A stretch of DNA of 13,800 nucleotides from Bifidobacteriaceae bacterium (GCA_031265345.1 JAISCU010000016.1:1-13800); one strand, 5' to 3'; counted from the first letter of the stretch, positions 6,829 to 13,753 are shown. The notes: generated from the sequence alone by a model not told the origin. Numbers and translations: made by a program.

Positions 6829-8354
6829 GCGAGCGACCTCCAGAGGCTGAGGGCGGCGTAGGACCGCCACGGTTTCCAGGTTTCGGCGAGTTCGCGGACC
6901 TGGCGCGGCGGGGGATGGCCGTCTAGCCCGAGCGCCCGGCCCAGCGCCGTCTTGATCCCAAGATCGGCCTGGGGGAACGCGTCCGGCCAGGCCAGCGCCC
7001 GCATCGCCACATACTCGGCTGTCCAGTGGCCGATGCCGCGCACCGACTCCAGCTGTTCCATCATCTTGGGCGCGTCGGCGGTGGGCGTCAGATCGATCTG
7101 GCCCTGGACCACCGCTTCGGCCAGTTCGCGGATGGCTCGGGCACGGGCCCCGATGATGCCGAGCGGGCCCAGGGCAGCCTCCACCGGCGAAGGGAGCGCG
7201 GCGATCTGGGCGGCCGTCGGCATGGCTGTCGTGAGGGCGTCGGTGGCGTTGCCGATGCCCGCGTTCGGGTCGATGGGCTCGCCGAAAGCCGCCGCCAGCC
7301 GGGCCGCCAGCGTTCGCGCGGACTTGACGCTGATCTGCTGGCCGAGGATGGCGCGCACGGCCAGTTCGAAACCGTCGAAGGCGCCGGGCACGCGGATTCC
7401 GGGCACCCTCAGGCCTGGCCGGATGGCGTCCAACGAGGTCAGGCGGTCGCTGATGGCCATCGGTTCGCAGTCGAGGTCGAACAAGTGGCGAAGGCGTGCC
7501 AAGACCTGGGTCAGCACCGGCAGCAGCGACGTGGGCACGGTGACATGAACTTGGGCTTGGGCGGGGAACGGACGAACCTCCACCCAGCCGCGATGCGCCA
7601 CGTCGGAGTCGGCTCCGGCGCGGCACAGGATGACGGTCCGCCGGTAGGCTCCGTCCGAGACCCGCTCGACGCCCGGGATGGCCCTCGCGGCGAGGAAGGC
7701 GAGGATGCCGTCCCAGTCGTACGGGGGCCGGTAGCCCAGGGTCAATGTGATAGTGCTGGTGGGCTGGGGGTCGCGCCGGGGAAGGACGGCGGCATCGTGC
7801 CTCAAAGTGCTTGGCGTGAGGCGGTAATGGCGCCGGAACGAGTCGTTGAACTGGCGGACGCTGCCGAAACCTGCGGCGTAAGCGACCGCGGTGACCGGAA
7901 GGTCGGTGTCGGTCAGGAGGTTCTTCGCCAGCAGTAGCCGGGCGCTTTGCAGGTAGCGGATCGGCGTCACACCATACTCGCGTTCGAAGACACGGCGAAG
8001 CTGGCGGGAAGTGACGCCGACCTCGGCGGCAACGGTCTCCACGGTTTGCCCGCACGGGTCCGAATCGATCAGCCGGGCCGCCCGCCGTGCTGTGAGAGCC
8101 GGTCCGTCCATAGGGGCCAGACCCGGCGCGAGCTCGGGACGGCAGCGCAGACATGGCCGGAAGCCCGCTTGCTGGGCGGCGGCGGCGCTGGGGAAGAAGC
8201 GGCAATTCTCCGGTTTGGGCGTCCGCGCCCGGCAGACCGGGCGGCAGAAGACTCCCGTGGTCGCCACCCCGACGTAGATCCGCCCGTCGAACCGCGCATC
8301 GTGGGCTGTCAGCGCGCTGTAGCAAGCGTCATGGCCGAGCGGCAAGGGCGTCAC
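6825..8354 (-). CDS. alkA: Ada-AlkA fusion: alkylation sensor and 3-methyladenine DNA glycosylase
   Basis: 509-aa fusion that senses methylation damage, activates the adaptive-response genes and excises alkylated bases. Domains in order: the Ada zinc domain with Cys37, Cys41, Cys68 and Cys71 (GVFCRPVC and FRPCLRC; Cys37 is the methylphosphotriester acceptor), an AraC-type double helix-turn-helix (about 90-183; VETVAAEVGVTSRQLRRVF), the AlkA N-terminal domain (about 203-320), and the HhH-GPD glycosylase (about 325-500) with GQQISVKSA, hairpin SVRGIGHWTAEY (437-448) and catalytic Asp464 in PQADLGIKTAL. The open frame reaches 8468 and has in-frame ATGs at 8468 and 8405. I prefer the GTG at 8354 because a TAGGCT -10 box ends 7 nt before it and because it puts the four cysteines within one residue of Cys38/42/69/72 in E. 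coli Ada. It is coupled to ogt by a stop-start overlap. Confidence 0.95.
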   Translation of the reverse strand: MTPLPLGHDACYSALTAHDARFDGRIYVGVATTGVFCRPVCRARTPKPENCRFFPSAAAAQQAGFRPCLRCRPELAPGLAPMDGPALTARRAARLIDSDPCGQTVETVAAEVGVTSRQLRRVFEREYGVTPIRYLQSARLLLAKNLLTDTDLPVTAVAYAAGFGSVRQFNDSFRRHYRLTPSTLRHDAAVLPRRDPQPTSTITLTLGYRPPYDWDGILAFLAARAIPGVERVSDGAYRRTVILCRAGADSDVAHRGWVEVRPFPAQAQVHVTVPTSLLPVLTQVLARLRHLFDLDCEPMAISDRLTSLDAIRPGLRVPGIRVPGAFDGFELAVRAILGQQISVKSARTLAARLAAAFGEPIDPNAGIGNATDALTTAMPTAAQIAALPSPVEAALGPLGIIGARARAIRELAEAVVQGQIDLTPTADAPKMMEQLESVRGIGHWTAEYVAMRALAWPDAFPQADLGIKTALGRALGLDGHPPPRQVRELAETWKPWRSYAALSLWRSLA

Positions 8355-8361
8355 AGGGAGG

Positions 8362-8367
8362 AGCCTA
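8362..8367 (-). promoter_or_regulatory. -10 box of alkA, leaderless
   Basis: Minus-strand TAGGCT followed by CCTCCCT and then GTG at 8354. The same TAGGCT box at the same 7-nt distance precedes the metallophosphoesterase gene at 11054. This decides the alkA start against the longer frames. Confidence 0.6.
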
Positions 8368-8510
8368 TTCGCTGGAGCCGGTGCCGACTGGCGGTTTTCG
8401 GACATGGACAGCGATGCCGTGCGCGCAGGCGGGGGAACGGGACGCTTTCGTGGGCCTGTCGATGCCATCGCCGGGCTGGTGGCCGGGTGCCCGCCACCAG
8501 AGGCGCGCCC

Positions 8511-8665
8511 GCGCCGAGCCCGTCGATTTGCGCGTCATTGTTCATCGAGGCCGCTGATTTGCGCGCCTCTGCTCGTCGAGACCGCTGTTCCGCGCGCCCC
8601 TCCTCATCGAGACCGCTGTTTCCCATGCGGTCGTTCGTCGAGTCCGCTGTTTTGGCTCCGGCCCT
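8511..8665 (+). repeat. 31-bp tandem repeat array, five units, forward
   Basis: Units begin at 8511 (diverged), 8542, 8573, 8604 and 8635, exactly 31 bp apart. The first 17 bases of each are conserved (consensus TCRTCGAGACCGCTGTT), while the remaining 14 vary; the units at 8542 and 8573 also share GCGCGCC in that part. The array lies upstream of the divergent alkA gene. Both strands stay open across it only because of the repeat composition; I see no real coding. Confidence 0.8.
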
Positions 8666-8701
8666 TCCGCGTTCTGCCTGGTCAGCGCGTTCCGGGTGGG
8701 C

Positions 8702-8825
8702 GGAGATGCGCGCAAAACCCCGGACTCGACGCCAGGGGCCATGGAGAACAGCGGACCCGATGAAGTCGGCCGCGAAAAACCCCGGAGTCGACGAGTTCGA
8801 GCGCGCAGAACAGCGGTCTCGACGG
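8702..8825 (-). repeat. 31-bp tandem repeat array, four units, inverted
   Basis: Reverse-complement copies of the same core (consensus AACAGCGGWCTCGACGA) occupy 8716-8732, 8747-8763, 8778-8794 and 8809-8825, again exactly 31 bp apart. The units at 8716 and 8778 carry CCCC in place of CAGC. With the forward array this makes a long imperfect inverted repeat around a loop of about 36 bp, just upstream of the membrane methyltransferase gene. Confidence 0.8.
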
Positions 8826-8907
8826 ACCGGGGCGGGCGGGTCACCGGAAACTGCTCCGACGGCCCACGGCGGTGGCGTGGATAGCTCTTCGCTTTCGCGG
8901 GCGTCGG

Positions 8908-8913
8908 TAGCAT
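8908..8913 (+). promoter_or_regulatory. -10 box of membrane methyltransferase gene, leaderless
   Basis: TAGCAT followed by TAGGG and the ATG at 8919. There is no separate Shine-Dalgarno sequence at a workable distance. It favours 8919 over an in-frame GTG at 8877. Confidence 0.5.
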
Positions 8914-8918
8914 TAGGG

Positions 8919-9437
8919 ATGCTCGCTGTTCCTCCCGCGATCCTCTGGCTTGGCGGTTTGGCGGCGCAGAGGTTGACGGTCCGGGGCCGCCCGGTGACGA
9001 TTGCCTCCGGGATTCCGGCCGGGGTGTTGGCAGCCGGATCCGCCGCGTTGATGGCGGCGGCCGCCTACGAGTTCCGTCGCGCGCGGACCACGGTGGACCC
9101 GATGGTGCCTGAGCTAGCTTCGACGCTGGTCACATCGGGGGTCCTGGCGGCGTCCCGCAACCCGATGTACCTGGGATTCGTGGGGATTCTGGTGGCGCGG
9201 GCGCTGGCCCACCGCTCATGGAAGGCGCTGGTGCCAGCCGTCGCATTTGCTTTCGCCATGGACCGCTGGCAAATCCCCGCCGAGGAGGCGGCGCTGACCG
9301 ACAGGTTCGGCCGCAGCTACCTCGGTTACCGGCGAGACGTGCCGAGATGGGTGGGCGGACGGAGCCGAGTGGGCGGCATCGTCCCCAGGCAGCTGGGCGG
9401 CGGCGAACGTGAGTGCCAGCCCAGACCCTTCCGGTAG
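8919..9437 (+). CDS. Isoprenylcysteine carboxyl methyltransferase-family membrane protein
   Basis: 172-aa membrane protein with hydrophobic segments at about 2-17, 28-50, 84-98 and 103-113. The C-terminal S-adenosylmethionine-binding signature of the ICMT/PEMT-like families is visible: SRNPMYLGFVGILVARAL (79-96), then IPAEEAALTDRFGRSYLGYRRDVPRWV (119-145) with the paired Glu and the RFG-Y-Y motif. Bacterial members methylate unknown lipid or small-molecule acceptors, so the substrate is open. The family usually ends near VPRW; the last 27 residues here (GGRSRVGGIVPRQLGGGERE and on) are encoded by a copy of the dispersed repeat and look like read-through of an element at the original gene end. 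The open frame extends far upstream through the 31-bp arrays, but a start at 8919 places the VPP motif at residues 4-6, as expected. Confidence 0.85.
   Translation: MLAVPPAILWLGGLAAQRLTVRGRPVTIASGIPAGVLAAGSAALMAAAAYEFRRARTTVDPMVPELASTLVTSGVLAASRNPMYLGFVGILVARALAHRSWKALVPAVAFAFAMDRWQIPAEEAALTDRFGRSYLGYRRDVPRWVGGRSRVGGIVPRQLGGGERECQPRPFR
9372..9384. repeat. Dispersed element copy in methyltransferase 3' end
   Basis: GGCGGCATCGTCC, an exact 13-mer copy. It is read in frame as GGIV in the tail of the membrane methyltransferase and forms an inverted pair with the copy at 9504-9516 in the convergent neighbour. Confidence 0.7.
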
Positions 9438-9471
9438 GGTTCGGCCCTGCCGACGCGGCCGCCCGGCCCGC

Positions 9472-9975
9472 TCAGCGCCCCTCTCGGGTGGCCTCCAAAC
9501 ACGGGACGATGCCGCCCGCGACGCCCGCCGGGTTCTCCCAGGCCATGTTGTGGCCGGCTTCCGGCACCACCAGGGTCCGGACCCCGTGGCGCGGCAACTG
9601 CTCAAAATCCGGGTCCGGGAGGCTCTGTGACCCGAACAGGTAGAAGCGCGGGCGATCCAGGCCGTAGAGGATCTCGCGCCAGGAGGGCGTGACCCCCGCC
9701 ACCAGCGACGTCGCCTCGGCGTGGATCGCTCCGGGCGACGAGAGGGGAGCGGTCCGGATCCAGGGAATGCCCTCCGCGCGGACGGTGTCCAGCAGCACGG
9801 CCCAGCCCTCTCGCACGAACTCCTCGGCCTGCTGGCTGGCGATCGCCCGGCTCTCCGGCCCGCCCCCGGCGTCCAGGTTGGACTCGCTCAACACCAGGCC
9901 AGCGATCCGGCTCGGGTCCAGCGCGGCGAGGCTGAGGGCGATGGACCCGCCCATGGAGTGCCCGTATAACACCAC
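9472..9975 (-). pseudogene. Alpha/beta hydrolase, N-terminal half missing
   Basis: The frame encodes only the C-terminal two thirds of an alpha/beta hydrolase, 167 aa. It begins at the nucleophile elbow (VVLYGHSMGGSIALSLAAL, Ser at residue 7) and continues through IAGLVLSESNLD to the His loop (TLVVPEAGHNMAWENP). The early strands and the oxyanion-hole HG motif, normally 80-100 residues before the elbow, are absent. Coding-like sequence (RPGLAKVVLYGHS) extends a few codons further upstream but meets an in-frame TGA, and only about 220 bp separate the elbow from the divergent gene at 10197. The nominal GTG start has no Shine-Dalgarno. The last 14 residues (GGIVPCLEATREGR) include a translated copy of the dispersed repeat. 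I infer a 5'-truncated remnant; it could be made as a fragment but is unlikely to be active. Confidence 0.7.
9504..9516. repeat. Dispersed element copy in hydrolase 3' end
   Basis: GGACGATGCCGCC, an exact 13-mer copy. On the minus strand it is read as GGIV near the hydrolase C-terminus, the same frame as in the convergent methyltransferase. Confidence 0.7.
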
Positions 9976-10131
9976 CTTGGCCAGGCCGGGTCGTCATCGC
10001 GCCGGAACAGGGGCGGCGCGACCGGAGGCCCGGCGTCTGGGCGCCGGCGGCCACCACGCCCCCCGGCGGCGCTCGGACGTGTGCTGTCGGCATCGAACAG
10101 AGGATCGACATGAAAGGTGGAACGGGCCCGT

Positions 10132-10137
10132 TAGTAT
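10132..10137 (+). promoter_or_regulatory. Candidate -10 box of DUF2867-like gene
   Basis: TAGTAT, about 60 nt upstream of the ATG at 10197. It would give a 5' leader of about 50 nt, in keeping with the good Shine-Dalgarno of this gene. I see no convincing -35. Confidence 0.3.
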
Positions 10138-10196
10138 TCGGCCGGGGGCTGCCCCTTGGCATTAGGAGGCGCAGACGCGGAGCGAAGGAGCGTGAC

Positions 10197-10787
10197 ATGA
10201 AGCGGGGATTGGCCCAGGCGGCCATCGCTCTTGGGAGCGTCGTGGTGGCAGGCGGCTTGACAGCGGGGTGGTTCGTGTGGGGGCTGACCAGACCCGGGCC
10301 GCGGCCGGTACGGCGAGCCGCTCCCGTGCTGACCGACCTGCTCGCGGCGCACGCCGGGCGCGTCGACCACGCGGACGCCTGGACGTCACCGATCCGGGAC
10401 GGCGAGACCGCCGACCCGGCCGCCTGGGCCAGGATCATGGCGTCCCTGCCGCAGCCGGTCAACCGCGCGATGCGCCTCCGCGACACGCTTGTGCGGCCGT
10501 TTGGCCTGTCCGCCGCCGGGGAGGGCCTGCCGGAGACAGGGTTCCCGGTGCTGGCGCGAACCGACCAGGAGATCATCCTGGGCGTGGACGACACGCATCT
10601 GAATTTCCGGGTCGGGATCACCACGGGAGACGGCCGAGCCACGCTCACCACAACAGTCACGCTGCTGGGACCGCTGGGACGGCTCTACTGGCTGGTGGTG
10701 CGATGGTTCCACCCCCTGGTGGTCCGCGCCACTCTGGGCCACGCGCGTCCGGGCGGGACTCCCCAGGCACCTGGGAACGAATCGTGA
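10197..10787 (+). CDS. Membrane-anchored DUF2867-like protein
   Basis: 196-aa protein with one N-terminal transmembrane segment (about residues 5-30, AAIALGSVVVAGGLTAGWFVWGL) and a soluble domain resembling DUF2867: HADAWTSPI, WARIMASLPQPVNRAMRLRD, then GFPVLARTDQEIILGVDDTHLNFRV and VTLLGPLGRLYWLVVRWFHPLVVRATL. The function of this domain is unknown; it occurs alone or with short-chain dehydrogenase-like proteins. The ATG at 10197 has an AAGGAG Shine-Dalgarno 6 nt upstream (10185-10190), the clearest in the window, and the hydrophobic segment then starts where expected. The longer frame from 10110 is rejected. It stands alone between the divergent hydrolase remnant and a repeat-bearing gap. 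Confidence 0.82.
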   Translation: MKRGLAQAAIALGSVVVAGGLTAGWFVWGLTRPGPRPVRRAAPVLTDLLAAHAGRVDHADAWTSPIRDGETADPAAWARIMASLPQPVNRAMRLRDTLVRPFGLSAAGEGLPETGFPVLARTDQEIILGVDDTHLNFRVGITTGDGRATLTTTVTLLGPLGRLYWLVVRWFHPLVVRATLGHARPGGTPQAPGNES

Positions 10788-10868
10788 GTGGCAAGCCCGA
10801 AGCATGCAGACTGGACAAGACGACGGCCGCGACCAGGGTGCCCGGCTGATCCGCGCCGGGACCCGGGG

Positions 10869-10988
10869 GCGGCATCGTGCGCGGCTTGTGTCCCGACCGC
10901 CCCGCACCAAGCCGCCGGCCGGAACCGTGGGACGTCAAAGCACGGCCCTCGGCGCCTGGAAGACGGGGGTTCCGGTGGACGATGCCGC
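10869..10988. repeat. Inverted pair of dispersed element copies
   Basis: GCGGCATCGT at 10869-10878 and its reverse complement at 10979-10988 bound a 120-bp segment in the 266-bp gap before the metallophosphoesterase gene. I recognise no gene in the gap. The arrangement, short inverted ends around about 100 bp, recalls a miniature non-autonomous element. Confidence 0.65.
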
Positions 10989-11040
10989 TCGGTCGTCTCC
11001 CCCAAAAACCCCAGGTCCTCACAGTGTCAGTGGCGATCTC

Positions 11041-11046
11041 TAGGCT
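11041..11046 (+). promoter_or_regulatory. -10 box of metallophosphoesterase gene, leaderless
   Basis: TAGGCT followed by TGTGCCC and the ATG at 11054, with no Shine-Dalgarno sequence. Same box and spacing as alkA. Confidence 0.6.
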
Positions 11047-11053
11047 TGTGCCC

Positions 11054-11845
11054 ATGCTGATAGCTGGAATCGGAGATGTGCACGGGCATTGGCGCCAAGC
11101 CCTGGCGTTGGTGGAGTCCGCCTGCGCCAAAGCCGGGGTCGCGCCGACCGATCTGAGCGCGATTCTCCAGGTCGGAGACGCCGAGGCGCAACGAACCGAG
11201 GCCGAGGCCGAACAGGTGCCGGGGCCGCCGAAGTACCGCAAACTGGGAGATTTCCATGAGGTCATGAGCGGTGAGATCGTGTTCCCGGTCCCTTTGTGCT
11301 TCATCGCTGGCAATCACGAACCGTTCCCCGCCCTCGACGCCGATGGCGGCCTTTCCGCTGGCGCCGGCCAGTGGGGGCCTAACGTCACCTATCTGGGCCG
11401 TGCCGGTGTCGTCGACATCGAGGGATTGAGGGTGGCGTTCCTGTCCGGGATCTATGGTGAGCGGACGTTCCGCTGGGCGGCCGCGGGCGAGCCCCGCGCG
11501 GCCGGGGGCAAACGGGCCGGGCATTACACTCCCGACGAGTTGGACAAGGTGCGCGAAGCCTTGGCTGAAGGGGCAGACCTGCTGATCACCCATGACTGGC
11601 CGTACGGCGTCGCGGATCGGAGCCGGTTCGGTGTTCCCGGCGATCAGAACGTCCGCGCCCTGATCGACCAGTACCAACCGCTGGCCTCGCTGCACGGGCA
11701 CATGCACCGCCCCTGCTCGGCGGTCTTCGGCAAGACTCAAGTCGAGTGCCTGGCCATAGTCGGATACCACTCGGGCGACCCGCTGTCCGCTGTGGGAGTC
11801 TGGGATGTCGATCCCGCGGCGCGGACGATAGGTCGGATCGTATGA
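11054..11845 (+). CDS. Calcineurin-type metallophosphoesterase
   Basis: 263-aa cytoplasmic metal-dependent phosphoesterase. The five metal-binding blocks are in order: GDVHGH (Asp8, His10), VGDAEA (Asp42), GNHEP (Asn87, His88), LITHDWP (His180) and GHMHRP (His216, His218). The block usually written GDxxD is GDAEAQ here. Family members hydrolyse phosphodiesters or phosphomonoesters (nucleotides, cyclic nucleotides, nucleic-acid ends); the substrate is not readable. The layout with THDWP before GHMH resembles the lariat-debranching-like branch of the superfamily, which I suggest only weakly. The frame is open back to 10877, but the ATG at 11054 is directly before the first metal motif and follows a TAGGCT box by 7 nt. 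There is no obvious operon partner; the acyl-CoA ligase 156 nt downstream has its own promoter. Confidence 0.9.
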   Translation: MLIAGIGDVHGHWRQALALVESACAKAGVAPTDLSAILQVGDAEAQRTEAEAEQVPGPPKYRKLGDFHEVMSGEIVFPVPLCFIAGNHEPFPALDADGGLSAGAGQWGPNVTYLGRAGVVDIEGLRVAFLSGIYGERTFRWAAAGEPRAAGGKRAGHYTPDELDKVREALAEGADLLITHDWPYGVADRSRFGVPGDQNVRALIDQYQPLASLHGHMHRPCSAVFGKTQVECLAIVGYHSGDPLSAVGVWDVDPAARTIGRIV

Positions 11846-11895
11846 CTCCCAGGCCGACCCGTGGCGGTGCCGTCCTGGCGCGACGGGGTGGCGGC

Positions 11896-11905
11896 GCGGC
11901 ATCGT
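11896..11905. repeat. Dispersed element copy after metallophosphoesterase
   Basis: GCGGCATCGT, 50 nt past the metallophosphoesterase stop, in the gap before the acyl-CoA ligase. Confidence 0.6.
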
Positions 11906-11970
11906 ACACCAACGCGCCAAGGGTGAAGGTCTGGTGAGGATTCCGGCGGCTGGTCGCCGGATGGCAGGAC

Positions 11971-11986
11971 CCTACGGCGCCGTAGG
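11971..11986. promoter_or_regulatory. Perfect 16-bp palindrome, candidate operator
   Basis: CCTACGGCGCCGTAGG is its own reverse complement. It spans about -31 to -16 relative to the start predicted at 12002, i.e. between the -35 and -10 positions, where a dimeric repressor (TetR or GntR type, for example) would block transcription. No regulator gene lies next to it, so the protein is unknown. Confidence 0.65.
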
Positions 11987-11988
11987 TT

Positions 11989-11994
11989 TAGATT
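11989..11994 (+). promoter_or_regulatory. -10 box of acyl-CoA ligase gene, leaderless
   Basis: TAGATT followed by ACGGGTT and the GTG at 12002. No Shine-Dalgarno sequence is present, and the 16-bp palindrome ends 2 nt before the box. Confidence 0.6.
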
Positions 11995-12001
11995 ACGGGT
12001 T

Positions 12002-13717
12002 GTGTTTCCCCCGACCCCAAGACCATGGTTGAAGCTGTACGCCGAAGGCGTGCCAGCCGACGTGCCATTCCCGACCGAGCCCGTCCACACCGCGCTGGAG
12101 ACGGCTGCGGACCTCTACCGGGACCGTCCGGCCCTTGACTTCATGGGACGGCGGACCAGTTACGCCGAGCTGTGGGAACAGGTGCTGGTGGCCGCCCGCG
12201 CCCTGGCCGGACGCGGGGTCGGGCCGGGCAGCGTGGTCGCCATCGCTTTGCCCAACTGCCCGCAACACGTGGTCGCCTTCAACGCCGTGCTGCGCCTGGG
12301 CGCGATAGTCGTCGAACACAACCCGACCTATGGCGCGGCGCAGTTCGCCGAGCAATTGGCGGACTGCGGCGCCACCTGCGTCATCGCCTGGGACAAGGTG
12401 GCGCCGGTGATCGCCGGCCAGGTCGACCGCGACCGCGTCGACCTCATATCGGTCGATATGACTGCGGCCCTGCCACTGGTCAAACGCCTGGCGCTACGGC
12501 TGCCGGTGGCCAAGGCCCGCCGGCTGCGCGGCGAGCTGACCGCCGGACGACGCGGCGGGACGGCGCGGTGGGAGGATCTGGCCCGCGGCCGGCGCCGGCT
12601 GGACCCTGCGACCCCGGCGCCCCGGCCCGCGGACGTGGCCGTGATCCAGTACACCGGCGGCACCACCGGCACGCCCAAAGGCGCTGTCCTCACCCACGCC
12701 AACCTGGTCGCCAACGCGACTCAGTCCGTCTCCTGGGTGCCGTCCCTGATTTCCGGCGAAGAGGTCTTCTACGCCGTCCTGCCGTTCTTCCACGTGTTCG
12801 GCCTGACGCTGAACCTCCTGGCGCCGGTGCGGGTCGGGGGCCTGGTGGCGCTCCTCCCGAAGTTCGACGTCGAACTGTTCCTGGAGACCCAGCGGCGCCT
12901 GCCGGGCACCTTCCTGGCCGGCGTGCCGCCCATGTTCGACCGCCTGGTGGGCGCCATCGAGGAGGGCGGCTCGGGCCGCGTCGACCTGACCAGTTTCCGG
13001 CACGCCATCTCCGGCGCCATGGCCCTGCCGGCCCGGGTCGCCCGGCGCTGGGAGGCGGCCACCGGGGGGATGCTGGTCGAGGGCTACGGCCTGACCGAGA
13101 GCTCGCCGATCGCCCTGGGCAACCCGGTCTCGGCGGCGCGGCGGCCGGGAACGCTGGGGGTGCCGTTCCCCAGCACGCAGATGCGCATCGCCGACCTGGA
13201 CGACCCTCGGCGGGACGCTGCCGCCGGCGCGGCTGGCGAGTTGTGGGTGCGCGGCCCGCAGGTCTTCCAGGGCTACCTCAACCGACCAGAGGAGACCGCC
13301 GCCTGCCTGACCCCGGACGGCTGGCTGCGGACCGGGGACGTGGTCCAACCCGACGAGGACGGGTTCATCCGCCTGGTCGACCGGATCAAAGAGGTGATCA
13401 TCACCGGCGGATTCAACGTCTACCCGTCTCAGGTCGAGAACCACTTGGCGCTGATGCCGCAGGTCGCCGAAGTCGCGGTGGTCGGGATCCCGCACGGCGA
13501 TCTGGGCGAGCGGGTGGTCGCGGCGGTGGTGCTGCGGATCGGAGGGAAGCTCGACTTGGGCCAAGTCCGGGCCTGGTGCGCGGACCGGCTGTCGCGCTAC
13601 GCCATCCCCAAGCAGTTGGTCCTGATGACCGAACTGCCCCGGCTGCAGGTCGGCAAAGTCTTGAGACGGGTGGTCCGCAGCCAGATCCTGGCCTCGGAGG
13701 CCAGCGAGCCGAACTGA
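12002..13717 (+). CDS. Long-chain fatty acid--CoA ligase (FadD-like)
   Basis: 571-aa AMP-forming acyl-CoA synthetase that activates a fatty acid with ATP, then transfers it to CoA. Motifs in order: the phosphate-binding loop YTGGTTGTPKGAVLTHAN (217-234), the substrate-region FFHVFGLTLNLL (262-273), YGLTESSP (362-369), TGD (Asp446), the hinge DRIKEVIITGGFNVYP (460-475) and the C-terminal catalytic Lys552 in LQVGKVLRR. The more usual TGK is VGK here, but the Lys is kept. The length fits the long-chain acyl-CoA ligase branch. The GTG start is supported by a TAGATT box 7 nt upstream and by the N-terminus (FPPTPRPWLKLYAEGVPADV), which is typical of actinobacterial FadD proteins. The promoter contains a perfect palindrome, so the gene is probably repressor-controlled. 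Chain-length preference is not readable. Confidence 0.94.
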   Translation: MFPPTPRPWLKLYAEGVPADVPFPTEPVHTALETAADLYRDRPALDFMGRRTSYAELWEQVLVAARALAGRGVGPGSVVAIALPNCPQHVVAFNAVLRLGAIVVEHNPTYGAAQFAEQLADCGATCVIAWDKVAPVIAGQVDRDRVDLISVDMTAALPLVKRLALRLPVAKARRLRGELTAGRRGGTARWEDLARGRRRLDPATPAPRPADVAVIQYTGGTTGTPKGAVLTHANLVANATQSVSWVPSLISGEEVFYAVLPFFHVFGLTLNLLAPVRVGGLVALLPKFDVELFLETQRRLPGTFLAGVPPMFDRLVGAIEEGGSGRVDLTSFRHAISGAMALPARVARRWEAATGGMLVEGYGLTESSPIALGNPVSAARRPGTLGVPFPSTQMRIADLDDPRRDAAAGAAGELWVRGPQVFQGYLNRPEETAACLTPDGWLRTGDVVQPDEDGFIRLVDRIKEVIITGGFNVYPSQVENHLALMPQVAEVAVVGIPHGDLGERVVAAVVLRIGGKLDLGQVRAWCADRLSRYAIPKQLVLMTELPRLQVGKVLRRVVRSQILASEASEPN

Positions 13718-13740
13718 GAACGCCGCGCCGGCGAATGCCG

Positions 13741-13746
13741 TAGCGT
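13741..13746 (+). promoter_or_regulatory. -10 box of last gene, leaderless
   Basis: TAGCGT followed by TTTGGAC and an ATG at 13754, the same layout as the genes at 11054 and 12002. Confidence 0.45.
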
Positions 13747-13753
13747 TTTGGAC

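Noticed and set aside
7789..7798. Copy of the dispersed GCGGCATCGT core inside alkA
   Set aside because: It falls in the linker between the AraC and AlkA domains without the extended 13-mer, so I count it as an exact match but not as a confident element copy.
7026..7937. Plus-strand 303-aa open frame inside alkA
   Set aside because: Antisense shadow of the well-supported Ada-AlkA gene; no recognisable motif.
6310..8325. A 671-aa minus-strand fusion ending in Ogt
   Set aside because: The upstream part is an out-of-frame shadow of alkA; ogt has its own ATG and a GGAGGT Shine-Dalgarno overlapping the alkA stop.
8511..8825. Possible CRISPR array
   Set aside because: The period is 31 bp overall with only about 14 variable bases, too short for spacers; the orientation flips midway and no cas gene is in the window.
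7947..9437. A single 496-aa plus-strand protein
   Set aside because: Its first two thirds are antisense to alkA and run through the 31-bp repeats; only the part from 8919 resembles a protein family.
12172..13743. Plus-strand 523-aa open frame overlapping the acyl-CoA ligase
   Set aside because: Arg/Gly/Pro-rich shadow in another frame of a gene with all family motifs.
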